A stretch of DNA of 51,088 nt from Anaerorhabdus sp036636695 (lineage in GTDB: Bacteria > Bacillota_I > Bacilli_A > Erysipelotrichales > Erysipelotrichaceae), in assembly GCF_036636695.1 (NCBI RefSeq), contig NZ_JAVWNW010000013.1; one strand, 5' to 3'. Numbering within the stretch: position 1 is the first letter of the stretch; every line of letters begins with the position of its first letter. The notes under the pieces were generated by a model. It was not told the origin of the DNA, did not search any database, and saw only the letters and a program-made list of their open reading frames with translations. A program made the translations under genes and the position numbers. Shown here piece by piece: positions 8,823 to 17,680 of the stretch.

Positions 8823-10143
8823 TTTAGGAAAAGATTTTACAATTTGGACATTATTAAAGTTTACATTTGCACCTACAGTGATGATGATTTTTATGGCATT
8901 ATATACGATGATCGATGGAGTATTTGTTTCAAACTTAATCAATGATTATGCATTATCTGCAGTCAATATTGTGTATCCTGCAGTAAGTGTAGTAGTTGCG
9001 GTAGCAATCATGTTAGGGACTGGTGGAAGCGCAATTATTGCCAAAAATATGGGAGAAGGTAAGGAACAAGAAGCACGTGAAAACTTTAGTTTAATTTGTA
9101 CTTTTGGATTAATACTGGGTATCATAATAGCAATTGTTGGAGTTATATTTATTGATAATATTATTTTATTGCTAGGGGCAACAGATAAATTATTTGACTA
9201 TTGCCACGATTATGCCGTTATTATAATTATGTTTACTCCAATGGCAATCTTTCAGATGTTGTTCCAAAATTTCTTTGTGACAGCAGGCAAGCCACAATTA
9301 GGACTCATAGTAACTTTGCTTGGTGGCGTTGCCAATATAGTTTTAGATTATGTTTTTGTCGCAATTTTCCAAATGGGAATTGGTGGGGCTGCAGTCGCAA
9401 CAGGAATTGGTTATTCTATTCCAGCAATTTATGGAATTTACTACTTTGGAATTAAAAAGAAAACACTACTGCATTTTGTAAAACCTGTACTACGAGCACA
9501 CGTATTATTAAAAACTTGTACTAATGGATCTTCTGAAATGATTACGAATTTATCAATTTCAGTCACAACATTTTTATTCAATATCATGATGTTAAAGTAC
9601 TTAGGTGAAAATGGAGTAGCAGCAATTACAATTATTTTATATGCACAATTTTTATTAACATCAATTTTTATTGGATATTCACAAGGAGTAGGACCAATTT
9701 TCAGCTATAACTATGGTGAAAAAAACTATCGAAAAATAAAAAAATATTTCAAAATGAGTATGTTAATTATCTTTATTTCATCCATACTAATGATGGTTGT
9801 ATCAATGCAGTTTGAAGATGTATTAATTGGAATCTTCGCAAGACCAAATACGGAAGTATTCAATATAGCAAAAGAAGGATTTATGTTGTTTGCGATTAGT
9901 TTCGCTTTTACAGGATTCAATATCTTTGCATCAGCGTTATTCACAGCATTTTCAAATGGTAAAATTTCAGCATTTATTTCTATGTTGAGAACCTTTGTTT
10001 TTCTTGTATTATCAATTTTACTTTTACCACAAATCATTGGATATAATGGAATTTGGCTATCAGTTCCATGGGCAGAACTTCTTGGTCTTGGCATATCCAT
10101 CATTTGTTTAATACGCTCTAAAAATGAATATATGTATTTCTAA
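8812..10143 (+). CDS. MATE-family multidrug efflux transporter (MepA-like)
   Basis: The 443-residue integral membrane protein has about 12 hydrophobic segments in two related halves, as expected for the MATE (MatE) family, which exports drugs and other organic cations in exchange for H+ or Na+. Near the N-terminus is TMIDGVFVSNLINDYALSAVNI, and later GTGGSAIIAKNMGEG, both typical of the MepA/NorM-like branch. The start overlaps the end of the marR gene by 11 bases, implying translational coupling. Substrate unknown. Confidence 0.9.
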   Translation: MKNSLGKDFTIWTLLKFTFAPTVMMIFMALYTMIDGVFVSNLINDYALSAVNIVYPAVSVVVAVAIMLGTGGSAIIAKNMGEGKEQEARENFSLICTFGLILGIIIAIVGVIFIDNIILLLGATDKLFDYCHDYAVIIIMFTPMAIFQMLFQNFFVTAGKPQLGLIVTLLGGVANIVLDYVFVAIFQMGIGGAAVATGIGYSIPAIYGIYYFGIKKKTLLHFVKPVLRAHVLLKTCTNGSSEMITNLSISVTTFLFNIMMLKYLGENGVAAITIILYAQFLLTSIFIGYSQGVGPIFSYNYGEKNYRKIKKYFKMSMLIIFISSILMMVVSMQFEDVLIGIFARPNTEVFNIAKEGFMLFAISFAFTGFNIFASALFTAFSNGKISAFISMLRTFVFLVLSILLLPQIIGYNGIWLSVPWAELLGLGISIICLIRSKNEYMYF

Positions 10144-10185
10144 ATTTAGAATTATCGCTTATAATAAAACAACGAGGTAACAGAT

Positions 10186-10866
10186 ATGACAAAAATTAAG
10201 GCAATTGTATTTGATTTCGATGGCACATTATCTTGTCGTCCACGATGTGCATATGATAAATATAAAAGTGATGTTCACTATGTTTTTCCAGATTTAAAAG
10301 AAAACACAATAGAGTTTGAAAGTGTCGTGCAAAACTTATTAACATGGGATCAATATGGCACTATAAATAAAGATTATGTTTATAGACAATTAGTAAAAAC
10401 TTATAATCTTGATGAAGAATTGGTTGATGTTTTAACAAAACGATGGTTAGAGGATTTCCATACGTTTTCAATCTTAAGAGAGGGTGTAAAAGAAACATTA
10501 ATTAAGTTAAGAGAAAATTATAAAGTAGGTTGCATTACAAATGGTAATTCTCAAACTCAACATAGCAAATTAGAATATTGTAACTTAAAGGAATATTTTG
10601 ATTCAGTGATTGTTTCAGGTGACTTAGGTGTTCATAAACCTGATCCAAGAATATTTCATGAATCATGCAGACAATTGGGTGTTAATCCTAGTGAAATGGT
10701 TTATGTAGGCGATACATTTTATGCAGATGTTTATGGTGCACATCTTGCTGGTTGTATTCCTGTATGGATTTGGAATGATGAAGAGAGACATTGTGATACC
10801 GATGTAATTCGCATTCATGAGTTTATTGAAATTTTAGAAGCAATTGATAAAATAGAAAACCAGTAA
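10186..10866 (+). CDS. HAD-superfamily hydrolase (probable phosphatase)
   Basis: The 226-residue product carries all four HAD motifs: DFDGT (nucleophile Asp10 and acid Asp12), TNGN, the motif-III lysine in HKPDPRIF, and VGDTFYADV. The helical cap between motifs I and II places it in subfamily I, similar to YjjG-like and phosphoglycolate-phosphatase-like enzymes. The physiological substrate is not evident. A TATAAT at 10160-10165 may give it its own promoter. Its stop codon lies inside the 5' arm of the following terminator. Confidence 0.88.
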   Translation: MTKIKAIVFDFDGTLSCRPRCAYDKYKSDVHYVFPDLKENTIEFESVVQNLLTWDQYGTINKDYVYRQLVKTYNLDEELVDVLTKRWLEDFHTFSILREGVKETLIKLRENYKVGCITNGNSQTQHSKLEYCNLKEYFDSVIVSGDLGVHKPDPRIFHESCRQLGVNPSEMVYVGDTFYADVYGAHLAGCIPVWIWNDEERHCDTDVIRIHEFIEILEAIDKIENQ

Positions 10867-10888
10867 TCGTTATGATTACTGGTTTTTA
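10858..10888. terminator. Bidirectional terminator between convergent genes
   Basis: An 11-bp stem (AACCAGTAATC with GATTACTGGTT) has a 5-nt loop and T-rich sequence on both outgoing sides. Both stop codons, HAD at 10864-10866 and hydrolase at 10876-10878 on the minus strand, lie within the stem, so one hairpin serves both genes. Confidence 0.85.
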
Positions 10889-11568
10889 ACTACAATTTTG
10901 TTGTTCATGAATAATTGAATATTTTCTAATGCAATTTTGCCACCAATTGGATGATCTAAAACGCGATGTTTAACACCTTCGATCGTAATCAATGCTTTTT
11001 CTTCAGTTGGAATTTTCTTGATGAATTTCTTACTAGATGTGTGTAAGATAACATCATCATCACTACCATGGATAATAAGTGTAGGGATATGAATATCTTC
11101 TATTGCAGGTTTACAATTATTTACTAGATTTGCAAATGTAATTGTAAAGTTTGGTGGTAACTCTGGATAAGAGGAAGGGGTATCATCCTTCTTTTCAAAT
11201 AATGAAGTTACAAAGCCTGTAGCATTAGGTAGATTTACATATTCAAAGGCCGGGGCAATTAGGACTAATTTATCAACATTAGCTTTTGAAGCACAATAGC
11301 TTGCAAGTACACCACCCATAGAAAATCCAATTAATATAATACGCTTACCTTGACTGGCAGCTTCATCGAGAACATGTTCAGCACGATGTACCCAATCAAC
11401 CCATTCATCATCACGAGGGTCATGGATGTCATAAAGTTCTGGCGTTATTACTTCATACTTATTGAAGTAGTTTACAAGAGGAATAAATTCATCTTGCTGT
11501 CTTTGTCCGAAGCCATGTATACATACAATAACTGTTTGAGGCTCTTTTTTAAAATTAAATAGTTTCAT
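10876..11568 (-). CDS. Alpha/beta hydrolase
   Basis: The 230-residue product has the alpha/beta-hydrolase layout: an oxyanion motif CIHGFG near residue 17, the nucleophile elbow GFSMGG with Ser83, an acid in HGSDDD (about 170-172), and His201 in EGVKHRVLD. It resembles small carboxylesterase or monoacylglycerol-lipase-like enzymes, but the substrate is not identifiable. No signal peptide, so cytosolic. Its start is supported by AAGGAG on the minus strand. It is the only minus-strand gene I support in the window. Confidence 0.88.
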   Translation of the reverse strand: MKLFNFKKEPQTVIVCIHGFGQRQQDEFIPLVNYFNKYEVITPELYDIHDPRDDEWVDWVHRAEHVLDEAASQGKRIILIGFSMGGVLASYCASKANVDKLVLIAPAFEYVNLPNATGFVTSLFEKKDDTPSSYPELPPNFTITFANLVNNCKPAIEDIHIPTLIIHGSDDDVILHTSSKKFIKKIPTEEKALITIEGVKHRVLDHPIGGKIALENIQLFMNNKIVVKNQ

Positions 11569-11608
11569 ATAATTCTCCTTTCGGTATCTCTATTTTACCA
11601 TTTTAGAT

Positions 11609-11651
11609 AAAAATTAGTGTGTTTTGTATCTTATTCGCATAAAAACACTAA
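11609..11651 (-). promoter_or_regulatory. Terminator-like hairpin in the hydrolase leader
   Basis: TTAGTGT (11614-11620) pairs with ACACTAA (11645-11651), with four more A-T pairs inside and a bulged G. Read on the minus strand it is followed by a T-run, the form of an intrinsic terminator, but it lies upstream of the hydrolase start. It could be an attenuator or could block stray antisense transcription from the sugar-operon side. Function is inference. Confidence 0.35.
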
Positions 11652-11748
11652 ATATTTATAAATAATTTTCAAGAATACTAAAATTCAAAAAAGAACGATT
11701 GTAAAAGGATTTTTTAAATATTCAATTGATTAAAAATTCACAAAAGAA

Positions 11749-11775
11749 TGAAATCGATTACAGAAACCGCTTGCA
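11749..11775 (+). promoter_or_regulatory. Two tandem cre/LacI-type operators
   Basis: TGAAATCGATTACA at 11749-11762 matches the Bacillota catabolite-response consensus TGWAANCGNTNWCA at every position. AGAAACCGCTTGCA at 11762-11775 matches at 12 of 14. They share one base and the second overlaps the -35. They could bind CcpA, the LacI-family protein encoded just downstream, or both, since both protein types use CG-centred sites. Confidence 0.65.
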
Positions 11776-11799
11776 AAAATAAATAACATATGGTAATTT
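11771..11799 (+). promoter_or_regulatory. Probable promoter of the sugar operon
   Basis: TTGCAA (11771-11776), 17 nt, TAATTT (11794-11799). The -35 lies within the second operator, so repressor binding there should block RNA polymerase. A leader of about 80 nt follows. The rest of the 11569-11885 gap holds the hydrolase leader hairpin, these operators and a palindrome; no gene. Confidence 0.55.
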
Positions 11800-11856
11800 A
11801 GAAACATGAAATAGATTTTGATGAACTTTAGTAAAAAGTTATATTTTTTTAGGAGT

Positions 11857-11876
11857 TCATGTAATGGATTACATGA
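11857..11876 (+). promoter_or_regulatory. Palindrome at the lacI-type gene start
   Basis: Nine-base arms TCATGTAAT and ATTACATGA around GG, ending at the GAGGTG ribosome-binding site of the regulator. It lacks the central CG of the upstream operators, so it would bind a different protein or act as an RNA hairpin that limits translation of the repressor. No such role is proven. Confidence 0.5.
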
Positions 11877-11885
11877 GGTGTAAAA

Positions 11886-12902
11886 ATGGACAAGAATTCA
11901 AATGTGAAAATTAGTGACGTATCGAAATTGGCAGGTGTTTCAGTGGCAACAGTTTCAAGAGTCATTAATAACACGTGCTTCGTAAATCCAGAAACTAGAG
12001 AAAAAGTTCTCAAGGCAGTGGAGGCATTATCCTATGAGCCTAATCTGTCTGCAAGAAATTTAAGAAGGAATACAAGTGGTGCAATCTTAGTAATTACACC
12101 GAATATGACTAACCCATATTATTCTAACATCATCACTGGAATTAATGAGACAGCTAGAAAATACGGAAGTAGTACATTTGTATGCAGTACCAATGGAGAG
12201 AAAGAACAAGAACTTGAATTAATGAAAATGTTGGATAGTCGCCGTGCAGATGCCGCAATTATTCTAGCAACAAATATTAATGATGATGCACTTCTCCCTT
12301 ACACAAAAAATTATCCGGTAGTTTTCTGTAGTGAATATAATCCTGATTTAGAAATTGATCGTGTATCCATTGATAATTACAAAGCTGCTTATGAGGCAAC
12401 GGAGTATTTAATCAATATAGGTCATAAAAAAGTAGGAATGATGAGTAGTGTCAATGACTATATTTCTACAAAGCTTCGTAAACAAGGTTTCATTGATGCA
12501 TGTCAAGCACATGGTATAGAAAATGCAGAAAAGAATATTGTTTATGCTTCTAAAGACTATTCATTCTCCAGTGCTAGAAGCCAAGCTAAAGATTTATTCT
12601 CAAAGAAAAATCATGTAGATGCTTTGTTTTGTATCTCTGATATCTTGGCATTAGGAGCTATCTATGGAGCTCGTGAATGTGGTTTAGATGTACCTAATGA
12701 TGTATCAATCCTTGGATTTGATAATCTAGAATATTCTGAAATGATGGTTCCACAAATATCTACTGTGAATCAACCTTGTTATCAACTTGGTGAAGTTGCG
12801 ATGGAAAAGATACAAGAAAAACTAATGAACCCAGATTTAGAACCAACAGTTGAAATATTAAGACACGAGCTTGTGGTACGTGGTTCAACAGCTCAAATGT
12901 AA
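11886..12902 (+). CDS. LacI-family transcriptional regulator
   Basis: The 338-residue product has an N-terminal LacI helix-turn-helix and hinge (ISDVSKLAGVSVATVSRVIN, then NLSARNLRRN), followed by a periplasmic-binding-like effector domain with GFDNLEYSEMMVP near the C-terminus. It is the first gene of the sugar transport operon and most likely its local repressor or activator, responding to the imported sugar or a derivative. The start has GAGGTG upstream. The effector sugar cannot be read from the sequence. Confidence 0.92.
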   Translation: MDKNSNVKISDVSKLAGVSVATVSRVINNTCFVNPETREKVLKAVEALSYEPNLSARNLRRNTSGAILVITPNMTNPYYSNIITGINETARKYGSSTFVCSTNGEKEQELELMKMLDSRRADAAIILATNINDDALLPYTKNYPVVFCSEYNPDLEIDRVSIDNYKAAYEATEYLINIGHKKVGMMSSVNDYISTKLRKQGFIDACQAHGIENAEKNIVYASKDYSFSSARSQAKDLFSKKNHVDALFCISDILALGAIYGARECGLDVPNDVSILGFDNLEYSEMMVPQISTVNQPCYQLGEVAMEKIQEKLMNPDLEPTVEILRHELVVRGSTAQM

Positions 12903-12911
12903 TTGGATTCT

Positions 12912-12925
12912 ACGAGGAAACTCGT
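12912..12925 (+). promoter_or_regulatory. Small GAAA-tetraloop hairpin between regulator and binding protein
   Basis: ACGAG and CTCGT close a GAAA loop in the 52-nt gap. No T-run follows, so it is not a terminator. It may mark an mRNA processing or stabilising site that sets off the highly expressed binding-protein message. Confidence 0.35.
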
Positions 12926-12954
12926 TAATCATAAATTAAAGAGAGGAAAGAAAG

Positions 12955-14049
12955 ATGAAAAAAGGTTTAAAAGTTTTATTAGTATCATTATTAGCTTTAG
13001 CTCTTGGTGCTTGTTCTACAACGCCAAAAACTGAAACACCTGCACCAACAGATGGTGGAGCTGCAACTGGCGACAAAATTGTAATTGGAGTTGTCGTTCC
13101 TTCAGGAGACCATGGATTTACTGGTGAAAGTTTAGCACATGCTAAAAAAGAAGCAGAGGCAATTAATGCAAGTGGTCAAAACATCGAAGTTATCGTTAAA
13201 GATGGCTTAGAAGCTTCTGATCAAATCACATCAATCGAAAATTTATTATCAAGTGCTAATCCAGACGTTATCGTTTTATGGCCAATGGAAGGTGAAGCTC
13301 TACGTAGTGCTGCACAATCTATTACAGATGCAGGTGTAAAACTTGTTATCTATGACCGTTTAATCGATGGTTTCACAGCTGATACATTCGTTGGAGACAT
13401 CATGGGTGACAACGTTGGTATTGGAACTCAAATGGGTAACTACTTAACAACATTCTATGCTGAAGATGACGCAGTTAATTACTTACGTTTCATCGGTGAT
13501 GCATCAACAGTTGGTGTTCAACGTTCAAAAGGTATGGATGATGTAGTTGATCCAGCTAAATTCGTACAAATGAAAGATACATTCGTTACAAACTGGAGTT
13601 CTGAAACTGCTCAAAACCAAATGGAAGAATGGTTAGCAGGAGCTACTAAAGGAGAAATCGAAAGCTTAGACTTAATCGTTACTCACGATGATGAAATTGC
13701 TGATGGTATCATGAACGCTTTAGAAGCATATTCAGGAGGAGCTGATTTAAGTAATTTAAAATTAATCACTTCAATCGGTGGACGTAAAGAAACATTAGAC
13801 AAATTTGAAAACACTAAATTAGGTGTTAAACTTATCACTTATTACTTTGCTCCAGGTATGGTTAGAGAAGCTATCCGTTTAGGAGTTGCTTCAGCACAAG
13901 GTACTGACTATACAGGTGCAACATTAACAGACGGAGTTTACTTAATCCCTACATTTGCAATTTCTAATGCAGGTGGCGATGTTAAGTTTGATTTCGAAGG
14001 ATATAGAGGAAGCGATATATTCACAGAACGTTACAGCATTTTCGAATAA
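12955..14049 (+). CDS. Sugar ABC transporter substrate-binding lipoprotein
   Basis: The 364-residue product has a lipoprotein signal ending in LALGAC, so Cys20 should be lipidated and the protein tethered outside the membrane. A Thr/Pro linker follows, then a type-I sugar-binding fold of the ribose/galactose/xylose group (IVIGVVVPSGDHGF, VIVLWPMEGEAL, VTHDDEIADGIMNAL). It captures a monosaccharide or similar compound for the ATPase and permease encoded downstream. Its codons are biased like those of the ribosomal genes (many AAC, ATC, TTC, CGT), in contrast to the next gene, which suggests high expression. The sugar is not known. Confidence 0.92.
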   Translation: MKKGLKVLLVSLLALALGACSTTPKTETPAPTDGGAATGDKIVIGVVVPSGDHGFTGESLAHAKKEAEAINASGQNIEVIVKDGLEASDQITSIENLLSSANPDVIVLWPMEGEALRSAAQSITDAGVKLVIYDRLIDGFTADTFVGDIMGDNVGIGTQMGNYLTTFYAEDDAVNYLRFIGDASTVGVQRSKGMDDVVDPAKFVQMKDTFVTNWSSETAQNQMEEWLAGATKGEIESLDLIVTHDDEIADGIMNALEAYSGGADLSNLKLITSIGGRKETLDKFENTKLGVKLITYYFAPGMVREAIRLGVASAQGTDYTGATLTDGVYLIPTFAISNAGGDVKFDFEGYRGSDIFTERYSIFE

Positions 14050-14072
14050 TTAAAATTTGATGATGATGTTGG

Positions 14073-14101
14073 AAGTCGGTCGTCACTGACCGACTTTCTT
14101 A
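14073..14101 (+). terminator. Intercistronic hairpin after the binding-protein gene
   Basis: A 9-bp stem (AAGTCGGTC with GACCGACTT) has a 6-nt loop and a short imperfect T-run. It lies inside the operon, before the ATPase gene. Such hairpins commonly protect the upstream message and let only some transcription through, matching the higher need for binding protein. Confidence 0.65.
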
Positions 14102-14122
14102 TTTAAATAAAGGAGTAAGAAT

Positions 14123-15625
14123 ATGCTTGTTGAAATGAAAGGTATTGTCATGGATTTTGGTCCAGTACGTGCAGTAAATAATGTTGACTTCAAAATTAAC
14201 TCTAAAGATATCATTGGATTATTGGGAGAAAATGGAGCAGGTAAATCAACATTGATGAATATACTTGCAGGTGCATTACAACCTACCAAAGGGAAAATCT
14301 ATATTGATGGTAAAGAAGTAAATATTGCGAATGCTCATGTAGCAGGAAAATATGGAATTCGATTTATCCATCAAGAATTAAACTTATGTAATGAAATGAC
14401 AGTTGTAGAGAATATGTTTCTCGCTCAAGAAATTACTAAGAATGGAATTACGCAAAACAAAGAGATGATAAGCCGTTGTAAAGAAGTATTTGAAAGAATG
14501 AAAATTAATATTGATCCATTAGGATATGTTGGTGATTTACAAGCAGCAGAGAAACAATTAATTGAAATTGCTAAATCACTTTTATTCAAATCTGAACTTA
14601 TAATTATGGATGAACCAACAACAGCTTTATCTACAAATGAAATTGAGAATTTGTTCAATATCATGAGGCAATTAAGTGAAGAAGGTGTAAGCTTCATCTT
14701 CATATCACATAAGATGCCAGAATTATTCGAAATATGTAAAACATATTTTATCATGCGTGATGGTAACTATGTATCGGAAGGAAACTTCAGTGATGTTGTA
14801 GAAAGCCAAATTACGGAAATGATGATTGGACACAATCTTGCAGAAGATTCGTTTGACAATAAAGCAAATAGTAGTCAAGAAGAAATTATGCTGTCAGTAA
14901 GAAACTTTTCAAGTGAGTTGTTTCATGATATTAATTTTGATTTGCGCAAAGGTGAAATACTTGCAATAACTGGTCTACAAGGATCAGGAAGAGAAGCAAT
15001 TGCAGATGCACTGTTTGGAGCAGAAAAATATACAGGTACAATCAAAATAAATCAAAAAGAAATGAAGAAGAATGCCAAGATTATTGACTTTATGAAAAAT
15101 GGAGTAGCATTAGTTCCACGTATGCGTAAAGAGAGAGGTATCTTCAATGATCTTTCAATTTATGACAATATGTCAATGGCATATTTTAATACAAAACTAA
15201 AAAAATTATTAATTAGCAATAAAGAAGAAGATGCAAGATTTAACCGTGAGAAAGAAGCGATGAAGATTAAAGTGGGTAATCCTAATAACCCAATTACATC
15301 ACTATCAGGCGGTAATCAACAAAAAGTAATTCTAGGACGTTGGTTAGAAGCAGATGCAGGTATCATGTTATTTGATAATCCGACGCAAGGAATTGATGTC
15401 GGTGCAAAGTTTGAAATCTATCATTTGATATTAGAACTAGCAAGACAAGGTAAATCAGTTATTGTATTCAGTGCTGAGTTTCCAGAAATTTATAAAGTGG
15501 CAGATCGTTGCTTTGTATTATACAAAGGAGAAATTCAAGCTGAACTAAAACGTAGCGAACTAAACGAAAAAGACGTTATGTTATATTCTACGGGAGCGAA
15601 AAAGGGGGTAAATGCAAATGTTTAA
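14123..15625 (+). CDS. Sugar ABC transporter ATPase, two nucleotide-binding domains (RbsA/XylG/MglA type)
   Basis: The 500-residue protein has two ABC domains. The first has an intact Walker A GENGAGKST (35-43), a signature region around AAEKQLIEIAKSL and Walker B LIIMDEPTTAL. The second has a degenerate Walker A, GLQGSGRE, usual for this family in carrying Arg instead of Lys, an intact LSGGNQQ signature (from 394), and Walker B LFDNPTQGIDVGAK with Asn419 where the catalytic Glu normally sits. So only the first site is likely to hydrolyse ATP normally. It energises import through the adjacent permease. The start is supported by AAGGAG. Confidence 0.92.
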   Translation: MLVEMKGIVMDFGPVRAVNNVDFKINSKDIIGLLGENGAGKSTLMNILAGALQPTKGKIYIDGKEVNIANAHVAGKYGIRFIHQELNLCNEMTVVENMFLAQEITKNGITQNKEMISRCKEVFERMKINIDPLGYVGDLQAAEKQLIEIAKSLLFKSELIIMDEPTTALSTNEIENLFNIMRQLSEEGVSFIFISHKMPELFEICKTYFIMRDGNYVSEGNFSDVVESQITEMMIGHNLAEDSFDNKANSSQEEIMLSVRNFSSELFHDINFDLRKGEILAITGLQGSGREAIADALFGAEKYTGTIKINQKEMKKNAKIIDFMKNGVALVPRMRKERGIFNDLSIYDNMSMAYFNTKLKKLLISNKEEDARFNREKEAMKIKVGNPNNPITSLSGGNQQKVILGRWLEADAGIMLFDNPTQGIDVGAKFEIYHLILELARQGKSVIVFSAEFPEIYKVADRCFVLYKGEIQAELKRSELNEKDVMLYSTGAKKGVNANV

Positions 15626-16607
15626 AGCATTTCAAGGTTTGACACCAAAAGAAATTGGTAAAAAAATTGTTCAAGATTACAGTTATTGGTTATCATTTTT
15701 CTTATTAATTATTATTGCAGCAACAATGAACGCAAATTTCTTTACATGGAATAACATTTCAAATATCTTTGTACAAAGTGCAATGATTGGTTTAATTGCA
15801 ATGGGTATGAGTATGGTTATCTCTGCTGGACAAATTGATATTTCAGTAGGTTCGCAAGTAGCGATTCTTGGAGGATTTGGTATAACTGTATTAAATGCTA
15901 CGGGTAGTGTTTGGATTATGTTAATCTTCTGTATTATCGGAGGAGCAATCATAGGTACTGTCAATGGATTATTAGTTGCAAAAGGACATCTCCCTGCGAT
16001 GATAGCAACACTAGCAATGCAAACAGCTTGTCGTTCAATTATTAACTTCTATGGTCAAGGTGGACCATTTACAGTTAGCAAAGAAATTTACAACGGATTT
16101 AGACAAATTGCAGTAGGTGGTTTTCCAATTGGGGATATAAAAATTCCTTACATGATGATTATCTTCATTGTTGTCACAATTATTTTCAATATCATCATGA
16201 AAAGAACAAAATTAGGTAAACATATTTATGCGGTTGGAAGTAATGAAACATCTGCACGTTTAGCGGGTATTAATGTAGATAGAACTAAAATCTTAGTATT
16301 CACAATAACAGGAATTATGTGTGGTATTGCAGCAGTATTATACGCATCTCGTTTAACAGCAGTTGCATCTGCAAATGCAGCCGTTGGTTATGAAATGGAA
16401 GCCATTGCCGCAGTAGCTATTGGTGGAACAGCCATGAGTGGTGGTAAAGGAAAAATCATGGGAACGTTCCTTGGTGTCTTGATGTTCAAGATTATCAGTA
16501 ATATCTTAACGAGTGCAGATGTATCATCATTCTTAAATGGTGCAATTAGTGGAGCAATTATTGTTATCGCAGTATTATTACAAAATTTTCAAAATAAAAA
16601 GAAATAA
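15618..16607 (+). CDS. Sugar ABC transporter permease (RbsC-like)
   Basis: About 329 residues with 8-10 hydrophobic helices and the family signature around AVGSNETSARLAGINVDRTKI, which contacts the ATPase, and AVAIGGTAMSGGKG. It forms the membrane channel for the imported sugar. It overlaps the end of the ATPase gene. Two in-frame ATGs exist at 15612 and 15618; the second is chosen because GGGGG (15604-15608) is nine bases away, versus three for the first. It is a single permease gene, so it should act as a homodimer. Confidence 0.9.
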   Translation: MFKAFQGLTPKEIGKKIVQDYSYWLSFFLLIIIAATMNANFFTWNNISNIFVQSAMIGLIAMGMSMVISAGQIDISVGSQVAILGGFGITVLNATGSVWIMLIFCIIGGAIIGTVNGLLVAKGHLPAMIATLAMQTACRSIINFYGQGGPFTVSKEIYNGFRQIAVGGFPIGDIKIPYMMIIFIVVTIIFNIIMKRTKLGKHIYAVGSNETSARLAGINVDRTKILVFTITGIMCGIAAVLYASRLTAVASANAAVGYEMEAIAAVAIGGTAMSGGKGKIMGTFLGVLMFKIISNILTSADVSSFLNGAISGAIIVIAVLLQNFQNKKK

Positions 16608-16628
16608 TAGATAGAGAGAAGGGCATTT

Positions 16629-17672
16629 ATGATAAAAGTAGGAATTATTGGTTGTGGGAAAATTACCCAAGTAAGGCATGCACCTGAATATGCTGAAAAT
16701 AGTAATTGTAAAATCGTAGCTTTCTATGATAATCAATTTGAACGTGCTGAAGCATTAGCAAAAGAATATGGTGCTGTTGCATGTAAAACAATGGATGAAT
16801 TACTTGATATGGACGTGGATGCAGTAAGTGTTTGTGTAGCAAATGTTGCGCATGCAGAAGTAAGTATCAAAGCATTAAACAAAGGAAAACATGTGTTGTG
16901 CGAAAAACCGATGGCAACAACAGTTGAAGAATGTGTTGCAATGATTGAGGCAGCAGAAAAAAATAATGTGCAACTTATGATTGGACAAAACCAACGATTC
17001 GCAAAAGCTCACGTAAAAGCCCATGAATTAATACAAAACGGAGCAATTGGTAAAGTACTAACATTTAGAACAGTCTTTGGTCATCCAGGTCCTGAAGGAT
17101 GGACAGGAGAAGCAAATTCTTGGTTTTTTGATAAGAAGCTAGCACACTTTGGTGCGATGGCAGATTTAGGTGTACATAAAACAGATTTAATTCATTATTT
17201 ATTAGATGATGAAATTGTAGAAGTAATTTCAGCGATTCGCACATTGGATAAAAAATTTCCTGATGGAACTCCTATCTCAGTAGATGATAATTCATATTGT
17301 ATTTATCAAACTAAAAAGGGTGCAATTGGAACAATGCATGTAAGTTGGACATTCTATGGTAATGAAGATAATTCAACAGTGATTTATGGTACTGAAGGAA
17401 TTATCAAATGCTATGCAGATCCAGAAGCATCATTAATTGTTGAAAAACCAAATGGTGATGTGGAACGATACGCACTTGATCAAATGACATCAAACAAAGA
17501 ACAAACAAACAATGGAAGAACAAATACGGGTGTTATCGACTGTTTTGTTGATTCGATTGTGAATAATAAGGAAGTACCTATTTCAGGTAAAGAAGCAAGT
17601 AAGGCAATGCGTGTTGTTCTTGCGGCTGAAGAATCAGCAAAATTAAATGCAGCAGTAAAGGTTAAATATTAG
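16629..17672 (+). CDS. Gfo/Idh/MocA-family oxidoreductase
   Basis: The 347-residue NAD(P)-dependent dehydrogenase starts with a Rossmann motif, VGIIGCGKIT, followed by the conserved CEKPMATT (Lys93, catalytic in the family) and DLGVHKTD (179-186, catalytic His183). The C-terminal alpha/beta domain binds the sugar. Members oxidise sugars, inositols or glycosides at a ring hydroxyl. In the operon it probably acts on the imported compound or its phosphate, followed by the isomerase encoded 8 nt downstream. Exact substrate unknown. Confidence 0.9.
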   Translation: MIKVGIIGCGKITQVRHAPEYAENSNCKIVAFYDNQFERAEALAKEYGAVACKTMDELLDMDVDAVSVCVANVAHAEVSIKALNKGKHVLCEKPMATTVEECVAMIEAAEKNNVQLMIGQNQRFAKAHVKAHELIQNGAIGKVLTFRTVFGHPGPEGWTGEANSWFFDKKLAHFGAMADLGVHKTDLIHYLLDDEIVEVISAIRTLDKKFPDGTPISVDDNSYCIYQTKKGAIGTMHVSWTFYGNEDNSTVIYGTEGIIKCYADPEASLIVEKPNGDVERYALDQMTSNKEQTNNGRTNTGVIDCFVDSIVNNKEVPISGKEASKAMRVVLAAEESAKLNAAVKVKY

Positions 17673-17680
17673 GTGAAGAT

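Noticed and set aside
9726..10103. Antisense frame opposite the MATE gene
   Set aside because: No ribosome-binding site, composition typical of the shadow of a membrane protein, and the sense gene is clear.
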